Positions 8,703 to 16,348 are shown, numbered from the stretch's first letter. The stretch is 22,262 bases of DNA from Pseudomonadota bacterium (GCA_021325365.1 JAJPHF010000108.1:1-22262), one strand, 5' to 3'. The notes: a model not told the origin generated them from the letters alone. Program-made: numbers and translations.

Positions 8703-9103
8703 AGCTTGGGATTAGCGCGAAGCGTCGTCGGTGGGTCCCCCCTCTCCTGGCGCGACGACGGGTACTAGTCTTGCCAAGGCGGTTGTCTTCGGCCATCCCC
8801 GGTTCGGCGCCTTCACCGGCTCGGCGGCGTGTATAAGGGCGCGGTCATGCCGCTGTACGTCGCGGTGCTGGTGTACGGACCGTATGCTTGCAGAAGAACC
8901 CCCGAGTTGGCGGGAGGCTGCAACAGGGGATCGGGATGCTGCCAGAGCTTCATGGGGTCATCTCCCTACTTGGTGTGACTGTCGGCGTTCCGAGGTTGAT
9001 GCTTGCTGACGCTGCCTCGCGGCGATCGGTGGTCGGTCATCCTCCCGTGTTGGGAGGGTTCTGCCATGGGAGCGACGTGGCCCCGTAGGGGAGAATGCCT
9101 GCA
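8703..9103. other. Gene-free part of a convergent gap
   Basis: About 400 bp between the long hairpin and the stop of tatA. Short open frames exist but none has a ribosome site or a recognisable product. CGTCGTCG (about 8722) and CGACGACG (about 8753) could pair around a long loop. GTGTATAAGGG near 8828 resembles a -10 region. A structured RNA is possible, but no known family was recognised. Confidence 0.4.
9041..9057 (-). terminator. Weak hairpin downstream of tatA
   Basis: CCTCCC and GGGAGG flank a 5-base loop (GTGTT), 47 bases beyond the tatA stop on the minus strand. The stem is only 6 bp and there is no T-run on that side, so termination is tentative. Confidence 0.3.
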
Positions 9104-9400
9104 TCAGACCAGTGCGGACAGGTCGTGCCCGCAGGCGCCGCAGTAGCGCGCGCCCAGGGCCGCTGGGGACTGACAGCGGCCGCAGCGTGTGGCGTCGGCC
9201 GCGCCCACCGAGGTTGGCGCGAACGCCATCTGGCTTGCGCCCTGGGAGCCCCGGCCGGCCTCGTTGGCCGAACGCTTGAACTCGCGGAACCCTGTACCCA
9301 GCGCGCTGCCGACTTCCGGCAGCTTGCCCGGGCCCACGAAGATGAGCACGACGATCAGGATGACCACCAGATGGCCGGGCTGGAGTAGGCCACTACCCAC
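9104..9400 (-). CDS. tatA: TatA/E-type translocase subunit with C-terminal zinc ribbon
   Basis: Encodes 98 residues. A GTG start at 9400 lies 9 bases after GGAG and overlaps the end of the upstream gene by 8 bases. Residues 9-22 form the short TatA membrane helix, followed by the hinge GPGKLPEVGSALG and the amphipathic helix FREFKRSAN, as in pore-forming subunits of the twin-arginine pathway that exports folded proteins. The usual charged tail is replaced by a linker and a zinc ribbon with CGRC (73-76) and CGAC (87-90). Zinc-ribbon tails are not part of the classical TatA described in E. coli. No tatC lies in the window. Coupling to a secreted-protein gene fits a role at the membrane. Confidence 0.85.
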   Translation of the reverse strand: MGSGLLQPGHLVVILIVVLIFVGPGKLPEVGSALGTGFREFKRSANEAGRGSQGASQMAFAPTSVGAADATRCGRCQSPAALGARYCGACGHDLSALV

Positions 9401-9872
9401 GGTTCATCACTCCTCGCACGTCGTAAGCAATTGCGTGCTGCTCCGAACTCGCGGACGCTCGGCAGGTCCGGAGCGCGCGGGGCGGTGGCCCGTTGTCCGC
9501 CGGCTCCACGGGCATCCCCGTTGGGGGCTCGGACGCTGGCTGCTGCTGCCAGAGCTGCTGGCGCTCTCGCGCGAGCCGTTGGCGGGTTAGCTCCAGCCCC
9601 TGGTGTAGCCGGTCCACGAGATTCGGCTGGATCCGCGGCGCCATTTCTTCCACCTGTCGCTCATCGCGGCTAAGCTGGTCCTCCCGGCGCAGCAATGACT
9701 GCCACTGCTGCTGCCAGGCCGATGGTTCCGGCGCCGCAGGCGCCTCGGCCACCGGCGATGGCGACTGGGCGGAGGCTTGCACTGGCTCGGCGCTGAACCA
9801 GCCAGGACCGACTACTCCCACGCCGAGGGCGACGACCCCGGCCAGGACAACGCTCGCCTGAATGCGTGACAT
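9393..9872 (-). CDS. Secreted or membrane-anchored Gln-rich coiled-coil protein
   Basis: Encodes 159 residues. The ATG at 9872 follows an excellent ribosome site (AAAGGAGGAG). An N-terminal hydrophobic stretch (about 7-25) after MSRIQ makes a signal peptide or anchor, with a possible cleavage after PVQA near residue 33. A Pro/Ala linker follows, then a charged, Gln-rich helical segment (about 52-110) likely to form a coiled coil, and a low-complexity C-terminus. I do not recognise the family. Its last 8 bases overlap tatA, so the two are translationally coupled, and a role near the Tat translocon or cell envelope is a reasonable inference. Confidence 0.72.
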   Translation of the reverse strand: MSRIQASVVLAGVVALGVGVVGPGWFSAEPVQASAQSPSPVAEAPAAPEPSAWQQQWQSLLRREDQLSRDERQVEEMAPRIQPNLVDRLHQGLELTRQRLARERQQLWQQQPASEPPTGMPVEPADNGPPPRALRTCRASASSEQHAIAYDVRGVMNRG

Positions 9873-9989
9873 CGCTCCTCCTTTGAAGCTGAAGCCGCTA
9901 CCGTATCGACCTCAACCCCGGGCGCTAAGACGCGGCGGGTGCGGTCGCCAACGGCGCTGACCGCTCCCGCCGCGACGGTCCGCCGCTGG

Positions 9990-10352
9990 TCAGCAGCTCG
10001 TCCAGTCGCGGAGCGCGCAGCCGCCGCCGCCGTCGGTCCACTGGCTGTTGACGACGAAATGGAGCGCGCCGGGGGCGCCCTCACGCGGCCACGACGCGCC
10101 CGCGCTCCCGGCCTCGGGGGGGTCAGCATCGTCCCGCGAGGCAGTCGGGAGCGGGACCCCGGCGGGGGCCGCCCGCATCCCCTGCGACAGCAGGCGCGCG
10201 CCGCCGTTGTCGGGAGGCGCGGGGGCCGGCGGGCCACCTAGCAGGAACTCGGGGGGTACCACAGGGTCGGGATAGTCGACCGCACCGGCGGCGCTGGCGC
10301 TGCCGAGCGTCAGCGCGCTACACAGGACGGCGGCTGCGAGTACACGCAACAT
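9990..10352 (-). CDS. Small secreted hypothetical protein
   Basis: Encodes 120 residues. The ATG at 10352 follows GGAGGT at a 5-base spacing; the open frame extends further upstream but overlaps the zinc-ribbon gene and is rejected. Residues 1-21 are a classical signal peptide (MLRVLAAAVLCSALTLGSAS) ending in an AxA-type site. The mature part is rich in Pro, Gly and Ala and has few predicted structural elements, with two cysteines in the last 13 residues (CALRDWTSC) that could form a disulfide. No family is recognised. It sits 37 bp after the zinc-ribbon gene and 117 bp before the coiled-coil gene on the same strand, probably in one operon. Confidence 0.68.
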   Translation of the reverse strand: MLRVLAAAVLCSALTLGSASAAGAVDYPDPVVPPEFLLGGPPAPAPPDNGGARLLSQGMRAAPAGVPLPTASRDDADPPEAGSAGASWPREGAPGALHFVVNSQWTDGGGGCALRDWTSC

Positions 10353-10389
10353 CGGACACCTCCGGGGCAGACTCGGCTGCCCGTCGAAC

Positions 10390-10662
10390 TTAGCTTGCCG
10401 CGGCGCGGCTGGCCTTCGGCGGCCGCCCGCGCCGCGGCGCCGTGAACTCCAGAACTGGCGACTCGACGACGGGGTTGATCTCGTCGAGAAAGATCGGTCC
10501 TCGGCAGCGCAGGCAGCGGAGCGGGCGCACCGGGCCCTGCGTGGAGCGGCGTGCGCCGTGGGTCTCCGTAAACACCCCGTGGTCGGGCTGGCTTGGCAGC
10601 CAGACCCAGGTGCCCGAGACGTGGCCGCAGTGATAGCAGTGCACTTCTGCCTGCAGTCGCAT
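10390..10662 (-). CDS. Zinc-ribbon protein with AT-hook-like C-terminus
   Basis: Encodes 90 residues. The ATG at 10662 follows GGAAGGAGGAG. Two CxxC knuckles, CYHC (9-12) and CLRC (50-53), form a zinc ribbon spanning residues 7-60. The tail contains RRGRPPKASR (77-86), whose GRP core resembles the AT-hook that binds the minor groove of AT-rich DNA; this would be unusual in so GC-rich a genome and may simply be a basic tail. No signal peptide. The protein could be a small nucleic-acid-binding or regulatory factor of the surrounding envelope genes. I cannot name a family. Confidence 0.72.
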   Translation of the reverse strand: MRLQAEVHCYHCGHVSGTWVWLPSQPDHGVFTETHGARRSTQGPVRPLRCLRCRGPIFLDEINPVVESPVLEFTAPRRGRPPKASRAAAS

Positions 10663-10798
10663 GCTCTCCTCCTTCCGAATCTCGGCCGCTGGCCGACAGC
10701 TCGCGCCGTGGACCGCCTCTCACGCGGGTACGATTCCTTGGTCCGCGTGCCCGGCGGCTCATGGCGCGCGGCGTAGACGACGGTTTCCGCCTCCGCCA

Positions 10799-11239
10799 CT
10801 ACTGCACGACGATCCGCGCGGTCATCCCAGGATGCAGCGCGCAGAAGTAGACGTAGGTGCCAGCGGCGGCAAAACGATACGAATACGAGGCGCCGGGATC
10901 TAACCTTCCAGACGCAAACTGAGGAATCGAGGAAGTGATAGTGTGCTCGTCCGTATCGAAGTTAGTCCAGGACACGATAGTCCCCGCCGGTATGGTCAAC
11001 ATGGGCGGGTTGAAGGCCAGGTGGTCGATGCGGATCTTGGCCTCCTCCAGGGGTAGCGGGGCTGGGGCAGCCGGTCGAGAAGCAGGTAGCAGCGCAGATG
11101 CATCGGTGGTCATGGCCCGGCTAGAGAGCTGGTATGTGGAGCCACTACAGCCAAAGGTGGCAAGCAGCACGAGGACTAGGAAGCCATAGGGTAGGAAGTA
11201 GCGCTCGTCGGTGAAGCCAACGCGTAGTGGCTCGTTCAT
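10799..11239 (-). CDS. Cupredoxin (plastocyanin/amicyanin-like copper protein)
   Basis: Encodes 146 residues. The ATG at 11239 is preceded by GAGGG about 10 bases upstream. Residues 16-30 are a hydrophobic export or anchor segment followed by C31; the preceding residues TFG do not match a canonical lipobox, so lipidation is uncertain. A Ser/Ala/Pro linker leads to one cupredoxin domain (about 67-146). The type 1 copper ligands are all visible: H99 (DEHTIT), C133, H136 and M139 (FCALHPGM). The spacing resembles amicyanin and pseudoazurin. It probably carries electrons at the outer face of the membrane, but no oxidase or dehydrogenase partner is adjacent. Confidence 0.9.
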   Translation of the reverse strand: MNEPLRVGFTDERYFLPYGFLVLVLLATFGCSGSTYQLSSRAMTTDASALLPASRPAAPAPLPLEEAKIRIDHLAFNPPMLTIPAGTIVSWTNFDTDEHTITSSIPQFASGRLDPGASYSYRFAAAGTYVYFCALHPGMTARIVVQ

Positions 11240-11563
11240 TGTCCGTACCCTCGTGCGGCGCTCGCGCTGTGAGCTGGCACGTCGTCATGCCTTACAGTGA
11301 GTAGTACGCCGGCTGCCGCCTCTTGGATTGCGATTCCATCGCGCGGTATCTGCCTGGTGAGTGACGGACAGAATGCCAGGACTGTAGCGTGTGGTGGATA
11401 CGAAGCGTAAGGACTTGGATGGGCGGACGCTGCTATGAGGACAATAGTAGGCGAGTGAGTATTGCCCCAGGCCCGGGTTGGGCAAGGTTAGACGTATACC
11501 TGCGCTCGGTAGCCCGGGGTGGCCAGTTATCGGGTTGTTTGTGCCAACCGCGCATGCACTACT
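11240..11563. other. Gene-free spacer with lower GC
   Basis: No supported gene is present. GC counted over 11281-11460 is about 57%, clearly below the neighbours. The stretch includes the promoter region of the cupredoxin operon (minus strand) and the 3' side of the LysR gene. No convincing promoter hexamers or terminator hairpin was picked out. Confidence 0.5.
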
Positions 11564-12490
11564 TCATACACCGGTTTCGGTGCTGTGGATTGGTGCAGGC
11601 GCCGCCGGGGGCATCGCGGGCGATTGGGCGGCGCGACAGCAGTCCACGAAGCGCGCGAGGGCGCTAGAGACGAAGGCGTCACGGCGGCGCACGAAGACGG
11701 TCGGAACGCACGCCTGCTCGGCCGGCAAGGGGTGCAGCGCGACATGGCCATCGCGCCAGGCCTGCTCGACCACGGCGCGGGGCAGGAGGGTAATGCCCAC
11801 GCTGGCGGCGACGCAGCCGACGATGCCGTCGAGCGTGCCCAGCTCCAGGCGGCGCAGGGCGGTGTGGCCGCGGGCGGCCAGGATGGCTTCGAAGCGCTGG
11901 CGATAGGAGCAGCCGGTGCGAAAGACGATCAGCTTGACTTCGTCGGCGGCGGCCAGGTAGGCATCCAGGTCGGCGCAGCCCGGCGCGGTGACGACCACCA
12001 GCTCCTCCTCGACGATCGGCGTCTCGACGAGCGCTGGGTGGCGCACCGGGCCGGCGACCAGGGCCCCTTCCAGCCGGTAGTCCAGCACGTCGTTGACGAG
12101 ACTGTCGCTGGTGCCGGTGTGCAGCGTCACGTCGACGGCGGGATACGCGCGGCTATAGGCGGCGAGGACGGGAGGCAGTCGGAGCGCCGCGGTCGTCTCC
12201 AGTGAGCCGATGCGCAGCGCGCCGCGCGGCACCCCGCCGTCCTCGACGGCGCGTCTCGCCTCCGCGAGGAGCAGGCGCAGGCGAGACGCATAGGGCAGCA
12301 GCGCCTCCCCCGCGCTGGTGAGCCGCACGCCGCGACTGTGGCGGTGGAACAGCGGCACGCCCAGCTCGCGTTCCAGGAGCCGAACCCGGGCCGTCACGTT
12401 CGACTGCACGGTGTGCAGCTCTAGCGCGGCCCGCGAGATGCCCCCGACGCGGGCCACCGTTTCGAACACGAGCAGGTCCTGCGACTCCAC
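11564..12490 (-). CDS. LysR-family transcriptional regulator
   Basis: Encodes 308 residues from a GTG at 12490, the usual length for the family. An in-frame ATG at 12583 would add 31 non-conserved residues and lacks a ribosome site; the GTG has only a weak GGGGA. An N-terminal winged helix-turn-helix occupies about residues 1-60 (ARVGGISRAALELHTVQSNV, then LERELGVPLFHR), followed by a two-lobed effector-binding domain of the periplasmic binding protein type. It is transcribed away from the nitronate monooxygenase across a compact intergenic region, the classic LysR arrangement, so it probably controls that gene in response to a small ligand. The ligand is unknown. Confidence 0.88.
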   Translation of the reverse strand: MESQDLLVFETVARVGGISRAALELHTVQSNVTARVRLLERELGVPLFHRHSRGVRLTSAGEALLPYASRLRLLLAEARRAVEDGGVPRGALRIGSLETTAALRLPPVLAAYSRAYPAVDVTLHTGTSDSLVNDVLDYRLEGALVAGPVRHPALVETPIVEEELVVVTAPGCADLDAYLAAADEVKLIVFRTGCSYRQRFEAILAARGHTALRRLELGTLDGIVGCVAASVGITLLPRAVVEQAWRDGHVALHPLPAEQACVPTVFVRRRDAFVSSALARFVDCCRAAQSPAMPPAAPAPIHSTETGV

Positions 12491-12618
12491 GGCGTCGTCC
12501 CCAACCGGGCTGGCTTCCGACGGCAGGGTGCAGGTTTGGCCGCGCAGAGCCCGCGCACCGTCCTTGGCCAGACGTTCAGACATCGCTTGAAAAGATGGCT
12601 AACATCATAACAAATCAT

Positions 12619-12647
12619 TTGACGCGATCGCGAGCCCGCCGTAGGCT
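12619..12647 (+). promoter_or_regulatory. Sigma-70-type promoter for the nitronate monooxygenase
   Basis: TTGACG (12619-12624) and TAGGCT (12642-12647) are separated by 17 bp and lie 43 bp before the GTG at 12691. The AT-rich block just upstream (12596-12620) contains ATCAT repeated 5 bases apart (ATCATAACAAATCAT) and is a plausible binding area for the divergent LysR protein. On the minus strand TATGAT (12609-12604) could serve as -10 for the regulator. Confidence 0.55.
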
Positions 12648-12690
12648 GAGCATAGAGTGCTGCGGCGTACACGCCGGGGAGGACAGTAGC

Positions 12691-13674
12691 GTGTTGACGA
12701 CAGAGATTACGCGGGCGTGGGGGGTGCGCTATCCGCTCGTGTCGGCGCCGATGGCGGGCGTGGCGGGCGGCGCGCTGGCGGGCGCAGTGTCGGCGGCCGG
12801 CGGACTGGGCATGATCGGGGTGGGTAGCACCACGCCGCTCGACTGGATCGCCGGGGAGGCCGAGGTGGCGCGGGCGCACGGCCCGTTCGGCATCGGGCTG
12901 ATGAGCTGGGCCATCGACGGGCGCCCGGAGCTACTGGACGCCGTGCTGGCCGCACGGCCGTTCGCCGTCAGCCTGTCGTTCGGGGACTTCGCGGCGTACG
13001 CCGAGCGGGCGCGGGCCGCGGGCGTGGGGGTGATCGGCATGGTGCAGGACGTGGCAACCGCCGAGCGCGCGATCGCCGCGGGGGTGGATGCGCTCGTGGC
13101 GCAGGGCACGGACGCCGGCGGGCACACGGGGGCGGTCGGGACGCTGCCGCTCTTGCAGCTCGTGCTGCCGCTGGGCGAGGCGGCGGGCATTCCGGTGCTG
13201 GCGGCCGGCGGCATCGCGACGGGCCGCGCGATCGCGGGCGCGCTGGCGATGGGGGCGGCCGGCGCCTGGGTGGGCACGCGCTTCGCGGCGACGCGCGAGG
13301 CGCTGGGGAGCGACGCGGCGAAGGCGGCGATGCTGCGGGCACGCGAGACAGACACCGTACACACCCACGTCTTCGACATCGTGCAGCGCCTACCCTGGCC
13401 CGACGAGTTCCCCGGCCGAGCGCTGCAAAACGCCTTCACCGCGCGCTGGCACGGCCGGGAGGCGCAGCTGCGGGCTGACCTTGACGCCGTGAGCGAGCGC
13501 TTCGAGGCGGCGCGCCGGCGTGACGACTACACCGAGGCGTACGTCTACGCCGGCCAGGCAGTGGGCCTGGTACACGAGATCCCGAGCGCCGGCGAGCTGG
13601 TCGCGCGGCTCATGGCCGAGGCGGAGGCGCAGCTTGGGCGGTGTGCCGGGCTGGTCGCTCCCGTAGCGGGCTAG
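12691..13674 (+). CDS. Nitronate monooxygenase family flavoprotein
   Basis: Encodes 327 residues. The GTG at 12691 follows GGGGAGGA at 12677-12684. The FMN-binding TIM barrel of the 2-nitropropane dioxygenase family is clear: YPLVSAPMAGVAGG at the start, AQGTDAGGHTG with H145 (position of the catalytic His), VLAAGGIATGRAIAGALAMG binding the phosphate, and WVGTRFAATRE. These enzymes oxidise alkyl nitronates such as propionate 3-nitronate using oxygen and FMNH2. Some relatives are enoyl-ACP reductase (FabK)-like, but the isolated setting and divergent LysR gene fit a catabolic or detoxifying role better. A strong hairpin follows. Confidence 0.9.
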   Translation: MLTTEITRAWGVRYPLVSAPMAGVAGGALAGAVSAAGGLGMIGVGSTTPLDWIAGEAEVARAHGPFGIGLMSWAIDGRPELLDAVLAARPFAVSLSFGDFAAYAERARAAGVGVIGMVQDVATAERAIAAGVDALVAQGTDAGGHTGAVGTLPLLQLVLPLGEAAGIPVLAAGGIATGRAIAGALAMGAAGAWVGTRFAATREALGSDAAKAAMLRARETDTVHTHVFDIVQRLPWPDEFPGRALQNAFTARWHGREAQLRADLDAVSERFEAARRRDDYTEAYVYAGQAVGLVHEIPSAGELVARLMAEAEAQLGRCAGLVAPVAG

Positions 13675-13709
13675 CGCGCCCCCTGTTCGCTACCGTCTGA
13701 ACGGCGACG

Positions 13710-13742
13710 CAATCGCCCCCGGGCTTTCCCCGGGGGCGATTG
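13710..13742. terminator. 14-bp hairpin terminator after nitronate monooxygenase
   Basis: CAATCGCCCCCGGG (13710-13723) and its exact complement (13729-13742) flank the loop CTTTC, 35 bases after the stop codon. There is no clear T-run (GTGCTTCG follows). It lies between convergent genes and could also serve the minus-strand gene ending at 13847. Confidence 0.7.
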
Positions 13743-13846
13743 GTGCTTCGAGAGTGCTCGAGCGCGCGTACGACGGCTTGGGGCCATCCGGTCATGGCGC
13801 ACAAGCAGGCGACGAACGCGCTAGCGTGGGAAGCGGCGCGGTGCGC

Positions 13847-14095
13847 CTAGGCGGTGCCGCCGCTATAGGGGCTGTTGGGGAACGCGTCGCCCGGCTGGGC
13901 CGGGTTGTCCACGGCGTAGATCGGCGTTGGCACGCCGCCGGCCGCGAGGCGCGGCGCCGCCGTCTTGGCGAGCGCGGAAACTTCGGGGATGGCGCCTGGT
14001 GTCGCCAGGTGAGTCTGCTGGGTTGCCAAGGCCCGGTGGGGAGCGAGCAGCAGCAGGCCGCCCGCGGCCGCGCCGAGCAAAGCGTGTCGAACCAT
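13847..14095 (-). CDS. Small secreted hypothetical protein
   Basis: Encodes 82 residues. The ATG at 14095 follows GGAGGT at a 3-base spacing, a strong ribosome site. Residues 1-24 form a signal peptide (MVRHALLGAAAGGLLLLAP then an ALA cleavage site). The mature 58 residues contain no cysteine and end in PNSPYSGGTA, with a Pro/Asn-rich stretch that suggests a flexible exported peptide. No family is recognised. It resembles the secreted gene at 9990-10352 only in size and export signal. It stands alone on its strand between nitronate monooxygenase and the ThDP enzyme. Confidence 0.6.
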   Translation of the reverse strand: MVRHALLGAAAGGLLLLAPHRALATQQTHLATPGAIPEVSALAKTAAPRLAAGGVPTPIYAVDNPAQPGDAFPNSPYSGGTA

Positions 14096-14294
14096 GTGAC
14101 CTCCGGTGTTACGTCAGCCGCGCTCTCTCGCGCGGCGGGGGCGAACCGGACCCCCATACCAGGGTCACCCGGTACTACTAACGGCGTGTGGCCGAGGTGT
14201 TAAGGACTCGTGGAGTTGCAGGCAGGAGGGACGGCGCCGGGCCTGGCGCGAGCGGCGCGTGCGCCGGTCGCATGCCGTGTGCGGCGCGCGGGGC

Positions 14295-14300
14295 TATACT
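14295..14300 (+). promoter_or_regulatory. Possible -10 box upstream of the ThDP enzyme
   Basis: TATACT lies 97 bases before the ATG at 14397 in an otherwise GC-rich divergent region. No good -35 is seen at the expected distance (ATGCCG), so the call is tentative. The rest of 14096-14396 holds no gene. Confidence 0.3.
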
Positions 14301-14396
14301 GTGGGCTAACGGCGGCCGGTCAGCCCGGCTCCTCCAGGCTGCCGGCGCGTGGCGGCGCGTGACGAGAGAGGCCAGACTAGAGAGGGAGGTCGACGG

Positions 14397-16148
14397 ATGG
14401 CGACCACGATGGCGCCCGGCGCGTGGACGGCGGTGCAGGCGGACGAGACCAGCGACGCGCTCATCGCGGCGATGGGCCTGGGCGGGGTGGAGTACCTGTT
14501 CTTCACCTCCGGCTCGGAGATCATGTTCTTTCAGGAAGCGATTGCGAAGGCGAAGGCCCAGGGCAAGCCCACGCCGAAGCTGATCACGATGACGCACGAG
14601 CACCCGAGCCTGAACGCCGCGATCGGCTACGGCATGGTGACCGGTCGCGCCGCGGCGACGGCCGCGCACGTGGACGTGGGCACGCAGAACTACGGGGGCG
14701 CGGTCCACACGGCGTTCCGGGGCGGCGTGCCGGTGCTGATCACGGCGGGCGGCCCGCCCACCGCCTATCCCGACTCGATGCGCGGCGCGCGCGACGGCGC
14801 GCACTTCTGGCTGCAGCAGGGCTTCGACCAGAACGGCATCGTGCGCCAGTACGTCAAGTGGGACCACAAGCTGACCTCGCAGGACAACCCGGGGCTGATG
14901 GTGAGCCGGGCGCTGCAGGTGGCGCAGTCGGAGCCGCAGGGGCCGGTCTATCTCAGCCTGCCGCGCGAAGTGGCGATGAGCCCGATCGACGGCGCGCGCT
15001 TCCCGACCGTCGAGCAGCTGGGCCTGGCGCAGCCCGCGGCGCCCGACCCGGATGCCATTCGCCAGGCGGCGGCGTGGCTGGTGCAGGCGCGCAACCCGGC
15101 GGTGGTCGTCTCGCGCTCGGGCCGCAACCCCGAGGCGGTGACGGCGCTGGTGGCGCTGTGCGAGCTGTTGGGCCTGCCGGTGGTCGAGGCGGCCTGGCGG
15201 ACCTATCAGAGCTTCCTGTTCGACCACCCGCTGTACCAGGGGCCGATGAGCCTCAAGGACTGTGACATGGTGCTGGTCCTGGACAGCGACATCCCGTGGC
15301 TGCCGGGGCCGAACGCGCCGCCGGCCGACGCCAAGGTGGTGGTGGTCGACGTGGACCCGATCAAGCCGGCGATCCCCACCTACGAGTTCACGGCGAACCT
15401 GCGCATCACGTCGGATGCGCTGCTGGGCATCCGCGCGCTGCAAGCGGCGGCCGAGGGCCAGATCGGCAGCGGCGAGCGCCAGCGCTTCGCCGACCGCGCC
15501 GCCCGCTGGGGCGACGTGTCGCGCGAGCGGCGGCAGAAGGCGGTGCAGGAGGCGCAGGGCGCGGCGAGCAAGACGCCGGTCGACGCGCTATGGGTGGCTT
15601 ACCAGCTCAGCGAGGTGATGGACGACAACTGCGTGCTGATGGACGAGACGCTGGTGTCGGCGCCGGTGTGGCGGTTCGTGAAGGGCTCGACGCCGCGCAG
15701 CTACTTCAAGAACCCCGGCAGCAGCGGCGGCTGGGGGCCGGGCGCGGCGCTGGGCGCGAAGCTGGCGATGCCGCAGAAGGACGTCATCATGACGTCGGGC
15801 GACGGCTTCTACATGTACGCGGTGGCGAACCCGGCCATCTGGGCGGCGAAGCAGTACGGCGCGCCGTTCATGGCGGTGGTGTTTCAGAACCGCAGCTATA
15901 GCACGGGCACGCGCGCCACGGTGGGCTACTACCCCGAGGGCTACTCGGCGCGCAGCGGCCTGGAGGGCGGCTACTTCGACCCGCCGATCGACTTCGCGAA
16001 GGAGGCGGAGGCGGCCGGCGCCTACGGTGAGAACGTGCGCGACCCGGCGGAGGTCGGCCCGGCCCTGCGCCGCGGCCTCCAGCAGATCCGCAACGGCACG
16101 CCCGCCGTCATCTCGGTGTGGCTGCCGAAGCTCGTCAGCGGCGACTAG
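14397..16148 (+). CDS. Thiamine diphosphate-dependent enzyme (acetolactate synthase-like)
   Basis: Encodes 583 residues, the normal length for the ALS/benzoylformate decarboxylase superfamily. The ATG at 14397 follows GAGGGAGGT. The N-terminal Pyr domain carries the conserved Glu that activates thiamine (E68 in MTHEHPSLNAAIGYG). The middle domain (about 200-345) is Rossmann-like, and the C-terminal PP domain has the thiamine motif GDG at 468-470 ending at N498, binding Mg-ThDP. Relatives make acetolactate, decarboxylate 2-oxo acids or ligate aldehydes; no small ALS regulatory subunit (ilvN) or ilvC is adjacent, so a biosynthetic ALS role is less likely than a catabolic carboligase or decarboxylase. 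Its substrate cannot be read from sequence. Confidence 0.88.
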   Translation: MATTMAPGAWTAVQADETSDALIAAMGLGGVEYLFFTSGSEIMFFQEAIAKAKAQGKPTPKLITMTHEHPSLNAAIGYGMVTGRAAATAAHVDVGTQNYGGAVHTAFRGGVPVLITAGGPPTAYPDSMRGARDGAHFWLQQGFDQNGIVRQYVKWDHKLTSQDNPGLMVSRALQVAQSEPQGPVYLSLPREVAMSPIDGARFPTVEQLGLAQPAAPDPDAIRQAAAWLVQARNPAVVVSRSGRNPEAVTALVALCELLGLPVVEAAWRTYQSFLFDHPLYQGPMSLKDCDMVLVLDSDIPWLPGPNAPPADAKVVVVDVDPIKPAIPTYEFTANLRITSDALLGIRALQAAAEGQIGSGERQRFADRAARWGDVSRERRQKAVQEAQGAASKTPVDALWVAYQLSEVMDDNCVLMDETLVSAPVWRFVKGSTPRSYFKNPGSSGGWGPGAALGAKLAMPQKDVIMTSGDGFYMYAVANPAIWAAKQYGAPFMAVVFQNRSYSTGTRATVGYYPEGYSARSGLEGGYFDPPIDFAKEAEAAGAYGENVRDPAEVGPALRRGLQQIRNGTPAVISVWLPKLVSGD

Positions 16149-16165
16149 GCCGGTTAGCAAGGATA

Positions 16166-16192
16166 GGGTGCGGGTGCGGCGCACCCGCACCC
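16166..16192. terminator. 12-bp hairpin after the ThDP enzyme
   Basis: GGGTGCGGGTGC (16166-16177) pairs exactly with 16181-16192 around the 3-base loop GGC, 18 bases after the stop codon. It is the first of two hairpins in this convergent gap and lacks a T-run. Confidence 0.6.
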
Positions 16193-16213
16193 CAGCCAGG
16201 GTAATCGCCAGCA

Positions 16214-16251
16214 GGTGCGCCCCGGGCCTCACGTGAGGCCCGGGGCGCACC
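16214..16251. terminator. Perfect 38-bp palindrome in a convergent gap
   Basis: Arms 16214-16232 and 16233-16251 are exact complements meeting at CACGTG with no spacer. It lies between the ThDP enzyme (+) and the family 2 glycosyltransferase (-), where it could end transcription from both sides. Confidence 0.6.
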
Positions 16252-16348
16252 GTATCGTGTGGCAACGTATCCTTCGCTACGCAAGCGACTATGTCGCGGC
16301 AGGCCGGGTCAGCAGCCGCGGACGGGGGGGGCGGGACGGGATGGCGGG

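Noticed and set aside
8888..9088. Short plus-strand open frame in the convergent gap
   Set aside because: It starts with TTG, has no ribosome site and no recognisable features.
11285..11485. 66-codon minus-strand open frame in the low-GC spacer
   Set aside because: No ribosome site, no hydrophobic or domain pattern, and composition typical of non-coding DNA.
14397..16148. Naming the ThDP enzyme ilvB
   Set aside because: No ilvN or ilvC is adjacent and the superfamily covers many reactions, so a specific symbol is not supported.
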